NCBI GenBank assembly: GCA_965222935.1 | Contig: CBDCVA010000002.1 | Span: forward strand, 1,674,001 to 1,738,000 | From: CBDCVA01 sp965222935 [NCBI: Candidatus Latescibacterota bacterium] | Lineage (GTDB): Bacteria > Latescibacterota > CBDCVA01 | Length of the DNA stretch: 64,000 bases | Direction: 5' to 3' | Shown: positions 53,458 through 62,590 of the stretch, piece after piece | Numbering within the stretch: position 1 is the stretch's first letter | Layout of the letters: each line of letters starts with the position of its first letter | The notes under the pieces: generated by a model | What the model saw: only the letters and a program-made list of their open reading frames with translations | Database searches by the model: none | What the model was told of the DNA's origin: nothing | Program-made: the position numbers and the translations under genes

Positions 53458-55506
53458 ATGCGTGAACGACGAACGACCGCAGCGCTTCGCAGGGCGGCGT
53501 GTTGCTTCCTCGCAGAGCTGTGCGCCCTGATGCTCGTAGTCGATGCGGCCTGGGCTCAGCGCTTCACCAATGTTGCCGAGACGCTGGCGCCTCACTTCCG
53601 CCAGGTGCGCACCTATCCCGGCTGCGCCTTGGAGGACATCGATGGGGACGGTCGCACCGACGTCTACATCACCGGCCTGTTGGATCGCCAGAGCCGCGCG
53701 CACAACGCCCTCTACCTGAACCTCGGCGGTGGAGCCTTCGAGGAACGCGCCGCCGATTTGGGCCTGGCTGCCACGAGCACACGCGGCGTCGCCTTCGGCG
53801 ACCTGGATAACGACGGGGACCTGGACCTCTATGTCGGCGCCGGCGGATTCAATCGCCTGCACTGGCAGGAGGCGGACGGCGCCTTCCGCGAGGGTGCAGC
53901 GGAGGCCGGTGTTGCCGGCGTCGGTGATGCCATGGCCGTGGCCCTGGCCGATGTGGATCGCGACGGCTGGCTGGACATCTTTGTCGCTAACCATAACCTG
54001 GGCGCCGCAGATCCCTTCGTCGAAGCGCCCGATCCATCGCTGCGCACCGATCCGATGGCGGCCAACGTCCTCTACCGCAACAACGGCGACGGCACCTTCA
54101 CCGACATCGCGGCGCAGGCCGGCGTCGCCGGGGACCGCCACACCTGGGCGGCGCTATTCTTCGATATGGACGACGACGGAGACCCCGATCTCGCGGCGGC
54201 CGAAGACCTGGGCCCGATCGCCTTCTACGAGAACCTCGGCGACGGCACCTTCAGGGAGATCACCCACCAGGCCGGTCTGGGGATCACCGGCTTCTGGATG
54301 GGCCTGGCCGCGGGCGACGTGGATGGCGACCTGGACACCGATCTCTTGGCCACGAACAGCGGGATTTCCACCTTCTTCGTCCCCGGACGACTCAACCCCC
54401 TTTTGCGCTTGGCCGCTGACGAGCCCACCAACCCCTTCCACGCCCTCTACATCAACGGCGGCGACCGCACCTTCACGGACATTGCCCCTAACCTCCGGGT
54501 CGCGACCGACTTCGACCCTCGGCTCCCGGCTCGTCCCGATAACCCGGCGCCCTCCGATTTCGGAGGTCTCCAGTTGTTCGAGTTCGGCTGGGGATGCGCG
54601 CTGTTCGACGCCGAGAATGACGGGGACCTCGATCTCTATTTCGCCGGCAACCTCGCTGGAGTCTACGGCATCGTCGGGACGCCCGAGCGCGGTGCTGGGC
54701 CGGGCAGGCTACTCCGTAACGACACCGATCAGTGGACGGATATCACCTTCACTAGCGGCATCGCCGCCGTCGATCCCGAAGGCTTCTATCCCGATTGCCG
54801 CAGCGTGGCAACCGGCGACGTGAACAGCGACGGCCTCTCCGATGTCCTTGTCGTCCCCAGCGGTCGCTACACGTCCAGTGACCCTTTTCTTTTCGTGAAC
54901 GCGCCGAGCGCCAACCGCTGGCTGACACTCCGCCTGGAAGGGACGCAGAGCAACCGCAGCGCCGTCGGCGCCCGTGTGGTGGTCCGCGCGGGGGACTTGG
55001 TCCAGGTCCGTGAGGTTCGTGCGGGCGATAGCTTCCTTAGCCACTCCACGCTTGCGCTGGAGCTTGGGCTGGGCACTCACGATGGCGCCGACCAGGTCAT
55101 CGTCCGCTGGCCGGGCGGTCGGGTCGAGGATTTCGGGCCTGTCGCCGCCAACCAGGCGCTCCATCTTGTGGAGGGGCTAGGTGCCCCAACGGCTGTCGTC
55201 GAACGGCATGAGAATGCCGCGAGACCCACTGCGCTCACCCTCCATCCGCCCGCCCCCAATCCCTTCAACGCGGCGACGACGCTCCACTACGAGCTACCCA
55301 AGCGGGGTCACGTTCACCTGGCTATCTACACGCCGACGGGTCAGCACGTCCGTACCTTGGTGAGCGGCGCGCGGGCTCCGGGAAGCTACGCCATCGTCTG
55401 GGACGGTACGGACGCCGAAGGTCTCCCGGTCGCTAGCGCGGTCTACCTGGTCCGCCTCCGGGCTGGCACGGCGGCGGAAGTGGAGCGGCTTGTTCTCCTG
55501 CGCTGA
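53458..55506 (+). CDS. Secreted FG-GAP/VCBS-repeat protein with FlgD-type sorting tail
   Basis: 682 residues from ATG 53458. Signal peptide through AAWAQ. Many Ca-binding FG-GAP blades (EDIDGDGRTDVYITG, GDLDNDGDLDLYVG, ADVDRDGWLDIFVA, DAENDGDLDLYFAG) build a beta-propeller, followed by an ASPIC/UnbV-like part (WLTLRLEGTQSNRSAVGARV). The last 85 residues (PNPFNAATTLHYELPKRG, YAIVWDGTDAEGLPV, AVYLVRLRAG) form the FlgD-like/secretion-sorting domain seen in FCB bacteria. Likely an exported cell-surface or adhesion protein. Confidence 0.9.
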   Translation: MRERRTTAALRRAACCFLAELCALMLVVDAAWAQRFTNVAETLAPHFRQVRTYPGCALEDIDGDGRTDVYITGLLDRQSRAHNALYLNLGGGAFEERAADLGLAATSTRGVAFGDLDNDGDLDLYVGAGGFNRLHWQEADGAFREGAAEAGVAGVGDAMAVALADVDRDGWLDIFVANHNLGAADPFVEAPDPSLRTDPMAANVLYRNNGDGTFTDIAAQAGVAGDRHTWAALFFDMDDDGDPDLAAAEDLGPIAFYENLGDGTFREITHQAGLGITGFWMGLAAGDVDGDLDTDLLATNSGISTFFVPGRLNPLLRLAADEPTNPFHALYINGGDRTFTDIAPNLRVATDFDPRLPARPDNPAPSDFGGLQLFEFGWGCALFDAENDGDLDLYFAGNLAGVYGIVGTPERGAGPGRLLRNDTDQWTDITFTSGIAAVDPEGFYPDCRSVATGDVNSDGLSDVLVVPSGRYTSSDPFLFVNAPSANRWLTLRLEGTQSNRSAVGARVVVRAGDLVQVREVRAGDSFLSHSTLALELGLGTHDGADQVIVRWPGGRVEDFGPVAANQALHLVEGLGAPTAVVERHENAARPTALTLHPPAPNPFNAATTLHYELPKRGHVHLAIYTPTGQHVRTLVSGARAPGSYAIVWDGTDAEGLPVASAVYLVRLRAGTAAEVERLVLLR

Positions 55507-55574
55507 GGCTATGCGTTATGGATCGGGCTGCACGCGGGATACTTGCGCGCTGCCGGGCCGCGCTTTAGGCTAGG

Positions 55575-56870
55575 GTGGACATGGAATACCCGCCGACATG
55601 GCCCATCGAGCCGCTCGCGGCTCCACCCGATGCCGAGATCACAGTCCCCGGCTCCAAGAGCCTGACGAACCGGGCACTGATCGTCGCAGCGCTGGCCGAT
55701 GGTCGCTCGGAGCTTCGCGGGGCTCTGGTCAGCGACGACGCGCACTGGTGCGCCGATGGGCTACGCCGCCTCGGCATCGCAGTGACCGAAAGCGAAAGGG
55801 GCACGACGCTCACAGTCGAGGGGCAGGGGGGGCGTATCCCCCGGGCGGAAGCCGAGCTCTACGCGGGCAACGCCGGCACCGCTGCGCGCTTTCTCACGGC
55901 GCTCGTGAGCTTGGGCCATGGGCGCTACGTCATTGACGGCACGCCGCGGATGCGCGAGCGGCCCATCGGCCATCTGGTGGAAGCGCTGGTGGGCCTTGGG
56001 GTTCGTGCCGAGACTCGCTCATCGGGCGGCTGCCCGCCCGTGGTGGTCGAGGCGGTGGGGCTCCCCGGCGGACGGACGCAGCTAGATGCCAGCCGTAGCA
56101 GCCAGTTCCTCTCGGCGTTGCTCCTGGTGGTGCCCTATGCTCGACGGGATGTCGAGGTTGCCGTTCGCGGCGAGGTCGTCTCACAGCCGTACGTGGCGAT
56201 GACCCTGCGCGTGATGGCGGATTTCGGCGTGAGCGTTGACCAAAGCAACGGCCGCTTCCAGGTTTGCGCGGGGGGGGGCTATCGAGCGCGCGCGTACACT
56301 ATTGAGCCCGACGCCTCCGGCGCCTCCTACTTCCTGGCCGCGGCGGCCATCACCGGCGGGCGTGTACGAGTGCCGGGCCTGGGACGCGATTCCGCTCAGG
56401 GCGACGCTCGCTTCGCCGACGTGCTGGAGCGGATGGGCTGCGCCGTCGAGCGCGGCGAGGACTTCATCGAGGTGCGGGGACCCGAGCGGCTGCGCGGTGT
56501 TGACGTCGACCTGAACGCCATGAGCGATATGGCCCTGACCCTCGCCGCCATCGCACCCTTCGCCGAGGGCCCGACGCGCATCCGCAACGTCGCTCACATC
56601 CGGGGCCAGGAGAGCGACCGCCTGGCTGCGCTCGCGACGGAGCTAGGGCGGCTGGGCGTTCGGGTCCGTGCGTTCGACGATGGGCTGGAGATCACGCCGG
56701 ACCCGCTGCGCCCCGCAACGGTCCGGACCTACGACGACCACCGCATCGCCATGGCCTTCGCCGTGGCGGGCCTGCGTGCATCGGGCATCGTCATCGCCGA
56801 TCCCGGCTGCGTGAGCAAGACCTTCCCCGACTTCTTCGAGCGGCTGGACTGGCTGCGCCGGCCCGCGTGA
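55575..56870 (+). CDS. aroA: 3-phosphoshikimate 1-carboxyvinyltransferase (EPSP synthase)
   Basis: 431 residues; GTG 55575, or ATG 55581. Conserved sites: ITVPGSKSLTNRALIVAALADG, LYAGNAGTAARFLTAL, DGTPRMRERPIGHLVEAL and DHRIAMAFAVAGL. It makes EPSP in aromatic amino-acid synthesis. It follows the FG-GAP gene by 68 bases and is convergent with the next gene, 4 bases apart. Confidence 0.95.
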   Translation: MDMEYPPTWPIEPLAAPPDAEITVPGSKSLTNRALIVAALADGRSELRGALVSDDAHWCADGLRRLGIAVTESERGTTLTVEGQGGRIPRAEAELYAGNAGTAARFLTALVSLGHGRYVIDGTPRMRERPIGHLVEALVGLGVRAETRSSGGCPPVVVEAVGLPGGRTQLDASRSSQFLSALLLVVPYARRDVEVAVRGEVVSQPYVAMTLRVMADFGVSVDQSNGRFQVCAGGGYRARAYTIEPDASGASYFLAAAAITGGRVRVPGLGRDSAQGDARFADVLERMGCAVERGEDFIEVRGPERLRGVDVDLNAMSDMALTLAAIAPFAEGPTRIRNVAHIRGQESDRLAALATELGRLGVRVRAFDDGLEITPDPLRPATVRTYDDHRIAMAFAVAGLRASGIVIADPGCVSKTFPDFFERLDWLRRPA

Positions 56871-56874
56871 CCCG

Positions 56875-57933
56875 CTAGGCCGCTCCATCCTCGCCCGCGA
56901 GCATCTCCTCCGCGTACGCGAAGAGGGCCGGCGTTCCGCCGGTGTGCCAGAAGCAGACCCGTTCGTCCGAACCGATTCGGCCCTTGCGCACAAGGTCCAC
57001 CAGCCCCGCCATCGCCTTACTGGTGTAAGAGGGATCGAGCAGGATACCTTCGGTCCGCGCCAGGAGTCGAGTCGCCTCCAGGCCTTCGGGCGTCACGATA
57101 CCGTAGTCCTCGCCCACGTAGTCGGTCGTGTTGTCCATGTCGTTCTCGGTCAGATCGAGTGCGATGCCGAGTTTCTCCGCCATGACGTTCGCCTCGCCGG
57201 CGATGGTCGGAGGGAGATCATAGTCCCATACGATTGGAGCGATCCCAAGGATGCGCGTGCGCCTTCCCAGGGCGCGTGCGCCGAACGCGAGCCCGGTCTG
57301 GGACGCTCCTGCGGCGCAGAGGACGATGCGGTCGAAGGCGACGCCCGCGCGGTCGGCCTGCTCGGAGAACTCGATGAACGCATCGATATAGCCGAGCGCA
57401 CCGAGTTGTTCTCGCTCAGCGTTGATGACGTAAACCGAGTGGCCCTTCGCCTCGAGTTCCCGACCGAGCCGGTCTTTGGCTTCGGCGAGGCTCGAACCGA
57501 ACTCGATGGGCTCCAGGTGCACCTCGGCACCCAGGATGTCGTCGAGCAGGAGGTTGCCTTGGACGGGGCTGCTTTTGTGGTCGCGGCGGAGCATCAGAGC
57601 CGCCTTGATCCCCAGTTTGGCGGCCGCAGCCGCGACCTGACGGCAGTGGTTGGACTGTGCAGCCGCTCCCTGGACCACGATATCCGCCCCGTGGGCAAGG
57701 GCGTCGCCCAGAGTGAACTCGAGATGCCGCGTCTTGTTGCCCCCGAAGGCCAGGCCCGTGCAGTCGTCCCGCTTGATCCAGATCTCCGGTCCGCCCAGCG
57801 CCTCGGAGAAACGCGGGCAGGCCTCCAGAGGCGTCGGAAAGTGTCCCAACTGGACCCTCGGGAACCGCTTGATGCGCTCGCGCAGGACCGCCGCATCGAT
57901 CGGCGGCGCCAGCCATGCCGCAACTTCACTCAT
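56875..57933 (-). CDS. PLP-dependent D-cysteine desulfhydrase / ACC deaminase-like enzyme
   Basis: 352 residues, fold type II. The PLP lysine lies in GLAFGGNKTRHLEF, AAQSNHCRQVAAAAAKLG binds the carboxylate, and CFWHTGGTPALFAY is the C-terminal phosphate-loop region. FPTPLEACPRFSEALGG is the common start. Family members degrade D-cysteine to pyruvate, H2S and ammonia, or deaminate ACC; the sequence alone does not decide. Convergent with aroA. Confidence 0.88.
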   Translation of the reverse strand: MSEVAAWLAPPIDAAVLRERIKRFPRVQLGHFPTPLEACPRFSEALGGPEIWIKRDDCTGLAFGGNKTRHLEFTLGDALAHGADIVVQGAAAQSNHCRQVAAAAAKLGIKAALMLRRDHKSSPVQGNLLLDDILGAEVHLEPIEFGSSLAEAKDRLGRELEAKGHSVYVINAEREQLGALGYIDAFIEFSEQADRAGVAFDRIVLCAAGASQTGLAFGARALGRRTRILGIAPIVWDYDLPPTIAGEANVMAEKLGIALDLTENDMDNTTDYVGEDYGIVTPEGLEATRLLARTEGILLDPSYTSKAMAGLVDLVRKGRIGSDERVCFWHTGGTPALFAYAEEMLAGEDGAA

Positions 57934-58184
57934 GCGCCTCGCTCCAGGTGCGCCCCATGGGGGCCATTTTACCTCTCCATCAACCCATCCCCGCGCGCAG
58001 GGATGGAAAAGATCGCTTCAGGGAACTTGCATCTCGCTTGCCGTTGACGCAAATCCGGCCCAAGAATGATGGCTGGCCGTGGAAGTGCTTGCCTGGTGAA
58101 GTCTCTGGACAATACCATGTTCTCATCGTGCCCCAATGGATCGTTCGCGGGTCACAGACCAACACACTAGCGAAGGAGAAAGCC

Positions 58185-58484
58185 ATGGCCAAGCTCTCCG
58201 ATGTGGACATAGACGCCCGGCTCGCTCAACTGACCGGCTGGGGACGCCAGGGGGATGAGATCGCCCGGGAGTACACCTTCAAGGATTTCATGGAGGCCCT
58301 CGGCTTCGTTAACGCGGTCGCCGAGCTCGCTGAAGCTGCCGACCACCACCCCGACATCCTGATCCACGGCTACAAGCGCGTCAAGCTCACGCTTTCCACC
58401 CACAGCGAAGGCGGACTGACGGGGCGTGATTTCGACCTGGCCGCGAGGATAGATGCATCCCCCGCCGGGAAGGCCGGCGAATGA
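58185..58484 (+). CDS. 4a-hydroxytetrahydrobiopterin (pterin-4a-carbinolamine) dehydratase
   Basis: 99 residues with AAGGAG 7 bases before the ATG. The signature is DHHPDILIHGYKRVKLTLST, with the paired His acting on the pterin. It recycles 4a-hydroxypterin after aromatic hydroxylation; some forms also moonlight in molybdopterin or folate metabolism. It fits the PTPS and FolM-like genes at 38-39 kb. The 250 bases upstream hold a CCATCCC...GGGATGG hairpin near 57985-58006 and no gene. Confidence 0.92.
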   Translation: MAKLSDVDIDARLAQLTGWGRQGDEIAREYTFKDFMEALGFVNAVAELAEAADHHPDILIHGYKRVKLTLSTHSEGGLTGRDFDLAARIDASPAGKAGE

Positions 58485-58490
58485 CCCTTC

Positions 58491-59318
58491 CTATCCCCCG
58501 TGCCGGTCCGCCGAGCGCCACGGCCGGCGGGCCAGGGCCACGAGCATGAGTGCGGCCCCGAAGGCGCAGACCACTGTCGCGCCTGTGGGCAGGTCCAGGT
58601 CATAGGAGAGGCCGCAGCCCGCCGCACTGACGGCGAAGCCGATGGCCCAGGCGATGGCCAGCCGTGCGCGCAGCGAGTCCGCGAGCAAGGCCGCGCAGAC
58701 CGCGGGAACGATCAGGATGCTGAAGACCAGCAGCACCCCGGCAATCTGCACGGAGCTCGTGATAATCACGCCGAAGGTGGCGTAAAAGAGGAAATCCCAC
58801 CAGCCAATGTAGGTTGGGCGATCCGTGGGATTCGTCCCGAACGAGAGCGGCAGGAAGCGACTGCGAAGCGCCCAGTGGAATGCGCCGAGAGCGGCGTAAA
58901 GCAGTGCCGTCTGGCCCACCTTCGCCCAACTGACCCATAGGACCGAGCCGACGAGGAGCGTCTTGATGTGCTCGGAGCCGTGCGGAGCGCGATCCAAGAG
59001 CAAAATCGCCGCAGCCGAGGCGACGACGTAGAAGATCCCGATGATGGCCTCCTGCGGGACCCTTCGTGTCCGAACCAGGGCGAGCAAGGCCGCACCGATG
59101 AACGTGAAGCCCAGCGAGAGAAAGTAGCTCTGGGTGTCGTCGAGCTCGTGACCGAGCAAAAGGGCGAGAGCGGCGCCCAGTGCGGCGATCTGGGCCAGCG
59201 CCAGGTCCACGAAGATGACCCCGCGCGCCAGGACATGAAGGCCCATGTAGGCATGGATGCCCACCAGCACGAGGCACGCCGCGAAGGGCGCCGCCATGAA
59301 GGCCACTGCGTCAAGCAC
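58491..59318 (-). CDS. Zinc/manganese ABC permease, ZnuB family
   Basis: 275 residues with about eight membrane helices. GLHVLARGVIFVDLALAQIA and ALGAALALLLGHEL mark the ABC-3 family; ASAAAILLLDRAPHGSEHI and VVCAFGAALMLVAL follow. It carries Zn or Mn across the inner membrane for the binding protein encoded 3 bases upstream. No ATPase gene is in the operon. Confidence 0.9.
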   Translation of the reverse strand: MLDAVAFMAAPFAACLVLVGIHAYMGLHVLARGVIFVDLALAQIAALGAALALLLGHELDDTQSYFLSLGFTFIGAALLALVRTRRVPQEAIIGIFYVVASAAAILLLDRAPHGSEHIKTLLVGSVLWVSWAKVGQTALLYAALGAFHWALRSRFLPLSFGTNPTDRPTYIGWWDFLFYATFGVIITSSVQIAGVLLVFSILIVPAVCAALLADSLRARLAIAWAIGFAVSAAGCGLSYDLDLPTGATVVCAFGAALMLVALARRPWRSADRHGG

Positions 59319-59321
59319 GGC

Positions 59322-60236
59322 TCAGGGAATGGCGCTCACAAGCCGGGTGACCAGATGGTCGAAGAAGGTTTCGAGCGTATCGGTGCCCGGCGCACTCCCC
59401 GGGGCGGTGGGCAGGATCAACACGGGCACGCCTGTGCGCTCACCGACCCGGCGCGGGATCGAGGGATCGATGAAGTCCGCCGACAAAAGGAACGCGGGTT
59501 GCTCACTACGCATGAGGGCCTCCAGGTCGCGCAGGTGGCGCGGCGAGGGCGGTGTTCCCGGCTTGTTCTCGACGTAGCCCAGAATACGCAAGGCCAGCCA
59601 GTCCGCGAGATACTCCCACTGTTTGTGATAGGCGACAATGGGAGTGCCTCGAAGAGGGGCGAGTTGCCGTTCCCATTCGACGATGCGGGCCTCGAAATCG
59701 GCCCTGAAGGCCGCAAGGCGCTCCTCGAAGATGACCATGCGGTCGGGCTCCATCTCTCCGAGCCAGGCCGCGACGCTCCCGGCGATGGTGAGATAGATGC
59801 GTGGATCGAGTTGGTAGTGGGGGTTGCCATCGGGGTGGATGTCACCTTGGGCGCGGCTCAACTCGCCCGAGGGTATCTCCAGGATGGCGATCCCAACGGA
59901 GGCGTCAAGCAAACGTCGGCTTCCGGGCCGGAGGCGGGGGTTGCGGCTGCCTTCGAGCAAAAGCGGCAGCCAGCCGATCTCGAGCTGCAAGCCGTTATAG
60001 ACCATGCCGTCCGCATCACGCATGGCGCGCATCAAGCTGGGCTTGGCAGGCGTGTAGTGCGGGTCCTGGGCGCCGTGGGTGAGGCTGCGCACCTCGACGG
60101 CGTCACTGCCGATGGTCCGAACGAGCGCCGCCAGGGGGGTGGTCGCCGTCACAATCTTGAGTTCGGCTCCCGATGCGGCTGAGACGATGAGGGGGCCGGA
60201 CACCATGGCTGCGATGGACCGGAAAAGCGCGCGCAT
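59322..60236 (-). CDS. Zinc/manganese-binding periplasmic protein, ZnuA family
   Basis: About 304 residues from ATG 60236 (GGAGGT upstream). Sec signal peptide to VSAASGAE. Likely metal ligands are His in LTHGAQDPHY, NPHYQLDP and AYHKQWEYLADW, with the last Asp in SADFIDP, the cluster A-I layout. The usual His-rich loop is absent here but present in the adjacent porin. It collects metal for the ZnuB permease. Confidence 0.9.
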   Translation of the reverse strand: MRALFRSIAAMVSGPLIVSAASGAELKIVTATTPLAALVRTIGSDAVEVRSLTHGAQDPHYTPAKPSLMRAMRDADGMVYNGLQLEIGWLPLLLEGSRNPRLRPGSRRLLDASVGIAILEIPSGELSRAQGDIHPDGNPHYQLDPRIYLTIAGSVAAWLGEMEPDRMVIFEERLAAFRADFEARIVEWERQLAPLRGTPIVAYHKQWEYLADWLALRILGYVENKPGTPPSPRHLRDLEALMRSEQPAFLLSADFIDPSIPRRVGERTGVPVLILPTAPGSAPGTDTLETFFDHLVTRLVSAIP

Positions 60237-60245
60237 CACGACCTC

Positions 60246-61388
60246 CTAGTAGGCGTGGGCGGGGTGCGACCCGATGGTAAAGTTGAACTGAACCTGAAAC
60301 AGGTGTTGGGTTTCCTGGTCCTCGACCTGCTGCGCGCTGTACTGGAAGCGGAGCGCCGAGAACTCGCTGGGCACTAGCGCCAGCAAGACCGAGGCCCGCC
60401 TCTGGTCCGGATTATTTTCCAGTTCCTTGGGTAAACCCATGACGTCCAAGCGCCCCCCGAGCCACCAGCGGCGGCTCATGCGCATCTGGAGATGGCTCAC
60501 GAGGCCGCCCTGGGTCGGCGCCTCGTACTCGTACTCGTCCACCTTGGACCATAGGTACTCGGTCTGGAACGTCACTCCGCGGTACTGCGCGCGTCGAAGG
60601 GGGATCCACTTGAGGGTCAGGTCCCCGCCGACGAACTGGGCCAGACCTCCGCTCGCGACGCCGTTGCGTCCACCGGCGTATGAGCCACCCAACTCAAGCG
60701 TCGTGCTGGCCCCCAGGTCCCACAAGTGTCCCCATCGACCGAGGTAGGCCAGGTCCTCGCCCTTCTCGCTCCTGAAGGGACCCTCGTCTGAGCCCTCGAA
60801 GGCGCCGACCCGTATCTCACTGAACCAGGGCAGCGGCAACAGGTAGCTCACCTCGACGCCGATGTCGTTCAAGCCCACGGGCCCCAGGAACTCACGGTTG
60901 ACCAGGGGCACCTCGACGAAGGGGAACTGGTGGGTGTGCAGCCGGTTCTGCTTCCCGAAGGGGAGAAAGAACTTGCCCGCGCGTAAGCCCAAGCCTGTGG
61001 GCAGACTCTGCGCAACGACGTACCCCTCCTCGACCTCGATGCCGGACGCGCCGTGCATGGCGAGGGTCAGGTCACCCTTGACGAAGGGGTCCGCGAACGC
61101 GGTGAAGCGCAACTCGATCTCCTGGAGATCGAAACCCGACTTCGGGCTCTCCTCTCCGTGCCTGTGCCCTTCTTCCTCCTCATGCTCTTCGCCTTCCTCG
61201 AGGGTGAGCGGATTCTGCAAGGCCGTGCCGCGCATGAGGACGTTGACGCTGATCGCGGGGTTAAGGCTGCGCGAGGCGCCCGTCGTCGTGGCCGTACCGA
61301 CGTTACTCTGTCCGAAGGCCGGGCACGCCCAAAGATAGGCTAGCCCGATGCTCAAAAAGGATATCCAGTATCTGAATGCCAGAACCAT
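60246..61388 (-). CDS. Outer-membrane porin of the zinc operon
   Basis: 380 residues from ATG 61388 with GGAGGG upstream. Signal peptide to CPAFGQ. An acidic/His cluster, EEGEEHEEEEGHRHGEE, lies near the N-terminus and may bind zinc outside or in the periplasm. The rest has amphipathic strands ending in an aromatic-rich C-terminus (HLFQVQFNFTIG), a porin pattern. It precedes znuA by 9 bases, so it probably admits metal through the outer membrane. Confidence 0.78.
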   Translation of the reverse strand: MVLAFRYWISFLSIGLAYLWACPAFGQSNVGTATTTGASRSLNPAISVNVLMRGTALQNPLTLEEGEEHEEEEGHRHGEESPKSGFDLQEIELRFTAFADPFVKGDLTLAMHGASGIEVEEGYVVAQSLPTGLGLRAGKFFLPFGKQNRLHTHQFPFVEVPLVNREFLGPVGLNDIGVEVSYLLPLPWFSEIRVGAFEGSDEGPFRSEKGEDLAYLGRWGHLWDLGASTTLELGGSYAGGRNGVASGGLAQFVGGDLTLKWIPLRRAQYRGVTFQTEYLWSKVDEYEYEAPTQGGLVSHLQMRMSRRWWLGGRLDVMGLPKELENNPDQRRASVLLALVPSEFSALRFQYSAQQVEDQETQHLFQVQFNFTIGSHPAHAY

Positions 61389-61486
61389 CCGACTCCCTCC
61401 ATACGCCAGCGCGCGGCGCAATCGGAGCACGTGGACGAACGGCCCCAACCCGTTCTATGGGCGAGGGCGATGCGGTCGTGGGAGCG

Positions 61487-61759
61487 TTAGCGGATGGGCG
61501 GAGCGCGGATGGGGGCAGCAGTACGCGAAGGCGATGGGCCGGGCGCACGCGCTGTCGCCGGCGAAAGCTGAGCCGCGGGCGGAATCAGGGAGATCGCAGC
61601 AGCAAAATTTGCCGGAGCGAGCCATGTGCCCAGGACCGTACAGGTGGCGCAGGCCTCATCGAGGCCGTCATCAGCGCCGAGCGTGTGCAGTGCCGGGTGC
61701 CCGACCATCGCGCCGAGCGCGACGATGAGGATCGCCCACGGAAGGCGGGAAAACCGCAT
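61487..61759 (-). CDS. Small secreted/membrane protein with CxxC (DUF2946-like)
   Basis: 90 residues from ATG 61759. Hydrophobic start (LPWAILIVALGAMVGHPALH), then GADDGLDEACATCTVLGTWL with an ACATC motif, then a proline-rich tail. Short proteins of this kind often sit beside metal-uptake genes. It lies 98 bases before the porin on the same strand. The tail is low-complexity and a later start or end is possible. Confidence 0.6.
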   Translation of the reverse strand: MRFSRLPWAILIVALGAMVGHPALHTLGADDGLDEACATCTVLGTWLAPANFAAAISLIPPAAQLSPATARAPGPSPSRTAAPIRAPPIR

Positions 61760-61864
61760 CCCCCGCGTCGCACAACCGGTGCTGGTGAGGCTATGTAGGC
61801 ACGTCAACATCTCAGCTTCTAACTGACGCTCGGGCGGCGGGGCGGTTCCGGAAATGAGAGGCAC

Positions 61865-61892
61865 TTGACAGCGAGCACGGAAGCCTTATCTT
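61865..61892 (+). promoter_or_regulatory. Predicted promoter of tRNA-fMet
   Basis: TTGACA at 61865-61870 and TATCTT at 61887-61892 are spaced 16 bases apart, 11 bases before the tRNA. A good match to the housekeeping consensus. Confidence 0.65.
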
Positions 61893-61903
61893 GGAAAGCG
61901 AGA

Positions 61904-61980
<77 letters not shown>

Positions 61981-62240
61981 ACCCTATTCAAGACCTCTCC
62001 GGAATCCGGTAACTGACCTCCATTTCTGGGCGCTTTGGGTCTAGCCCGATTTCATCGACCCGCGCCCGTAGGCTCTCCTTGCGTTTGGACGCTGCGCCGT
62101 GCTCGAAGCCCTTTCCCGTCCGCCCCTGGTAAACCATCGCCGTCCCGACATCTGTCCGCAACTGTTGGTCTTCAGCTTGCGCCCCTTGACTTTCTCCTGA
62201 TAAATTATTACCTATTACGTAACGATAACAAACAGATTCA

Positions 62241-62576
62241 ATGGACATCGCTTTCCGGACCCGTAAGCTCGAGAAGACCTTCAACTCATCCAGTGCTCTC
62301 CAGAAGGCGTATGGGGAGCGGATGGCCAGGACGATCAAGATTCGTCGCGCAGTCCTGGATGCGGCTCCCACCTTAGCCTTGGTGCCGACGACTCCACCGG
62401 ATCGGAGGCATCAGCTTCGCGGAGATCGGGATGGGCAATTTGCTGTCGATCTCGTCCACCCGCGCCGACTCGTTTTCGAACCCAACCACGAGTTGCTCCC
62501 GCTTAAAGACGATGGAGGGATTGATACAGAACAGGTGACCGCAATCATGATCATCGACGTGATCGACTATCACTGA
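62241..62576 (+). CDS. higB: HigB-type toxin (RelE superfamily mRNA interferase)
   Basis: 111 residues. MDIAFRTRKLEKTFNSSSAL, RRHQLRGDRDGQFAVDL and HPRRLVFEPNHE are the plasmid-killer/HigB signature, here in the usual toxin-first order. It would cleave mRNA on the ribosome. The antitoxin gene follows 14 bases later. The 260 bases upstream (61981-62240) hold a possible minus-strand remnant (MEVSYRIPE) of unknown origin and an AT-rich promoter with TAAATTATT near 62204. Confidence 0.85.
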   Translation: MDIAFRTRKLEKTFNSSSALQKAYGERMARTIKIRRAVLDAAPTLALVPTTPPDRRHQLRGDRDGQFAVDLVHPRRLVFEPNHELLPLKDDGGIDTEQVTAIMIIDVIDYH

Positions 62577-62590
62577 CGGAGGAGAGCGGT

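Noticed and set aside
61988-62371. Minus-strand ORF after tRNA-fMet as a recombinase tail
   Set aside because: The C-terminal MEVSYRIPE hints at recombinase-like ends, but there is no catalytic domain and the N-terminal half is the antisense of higB.
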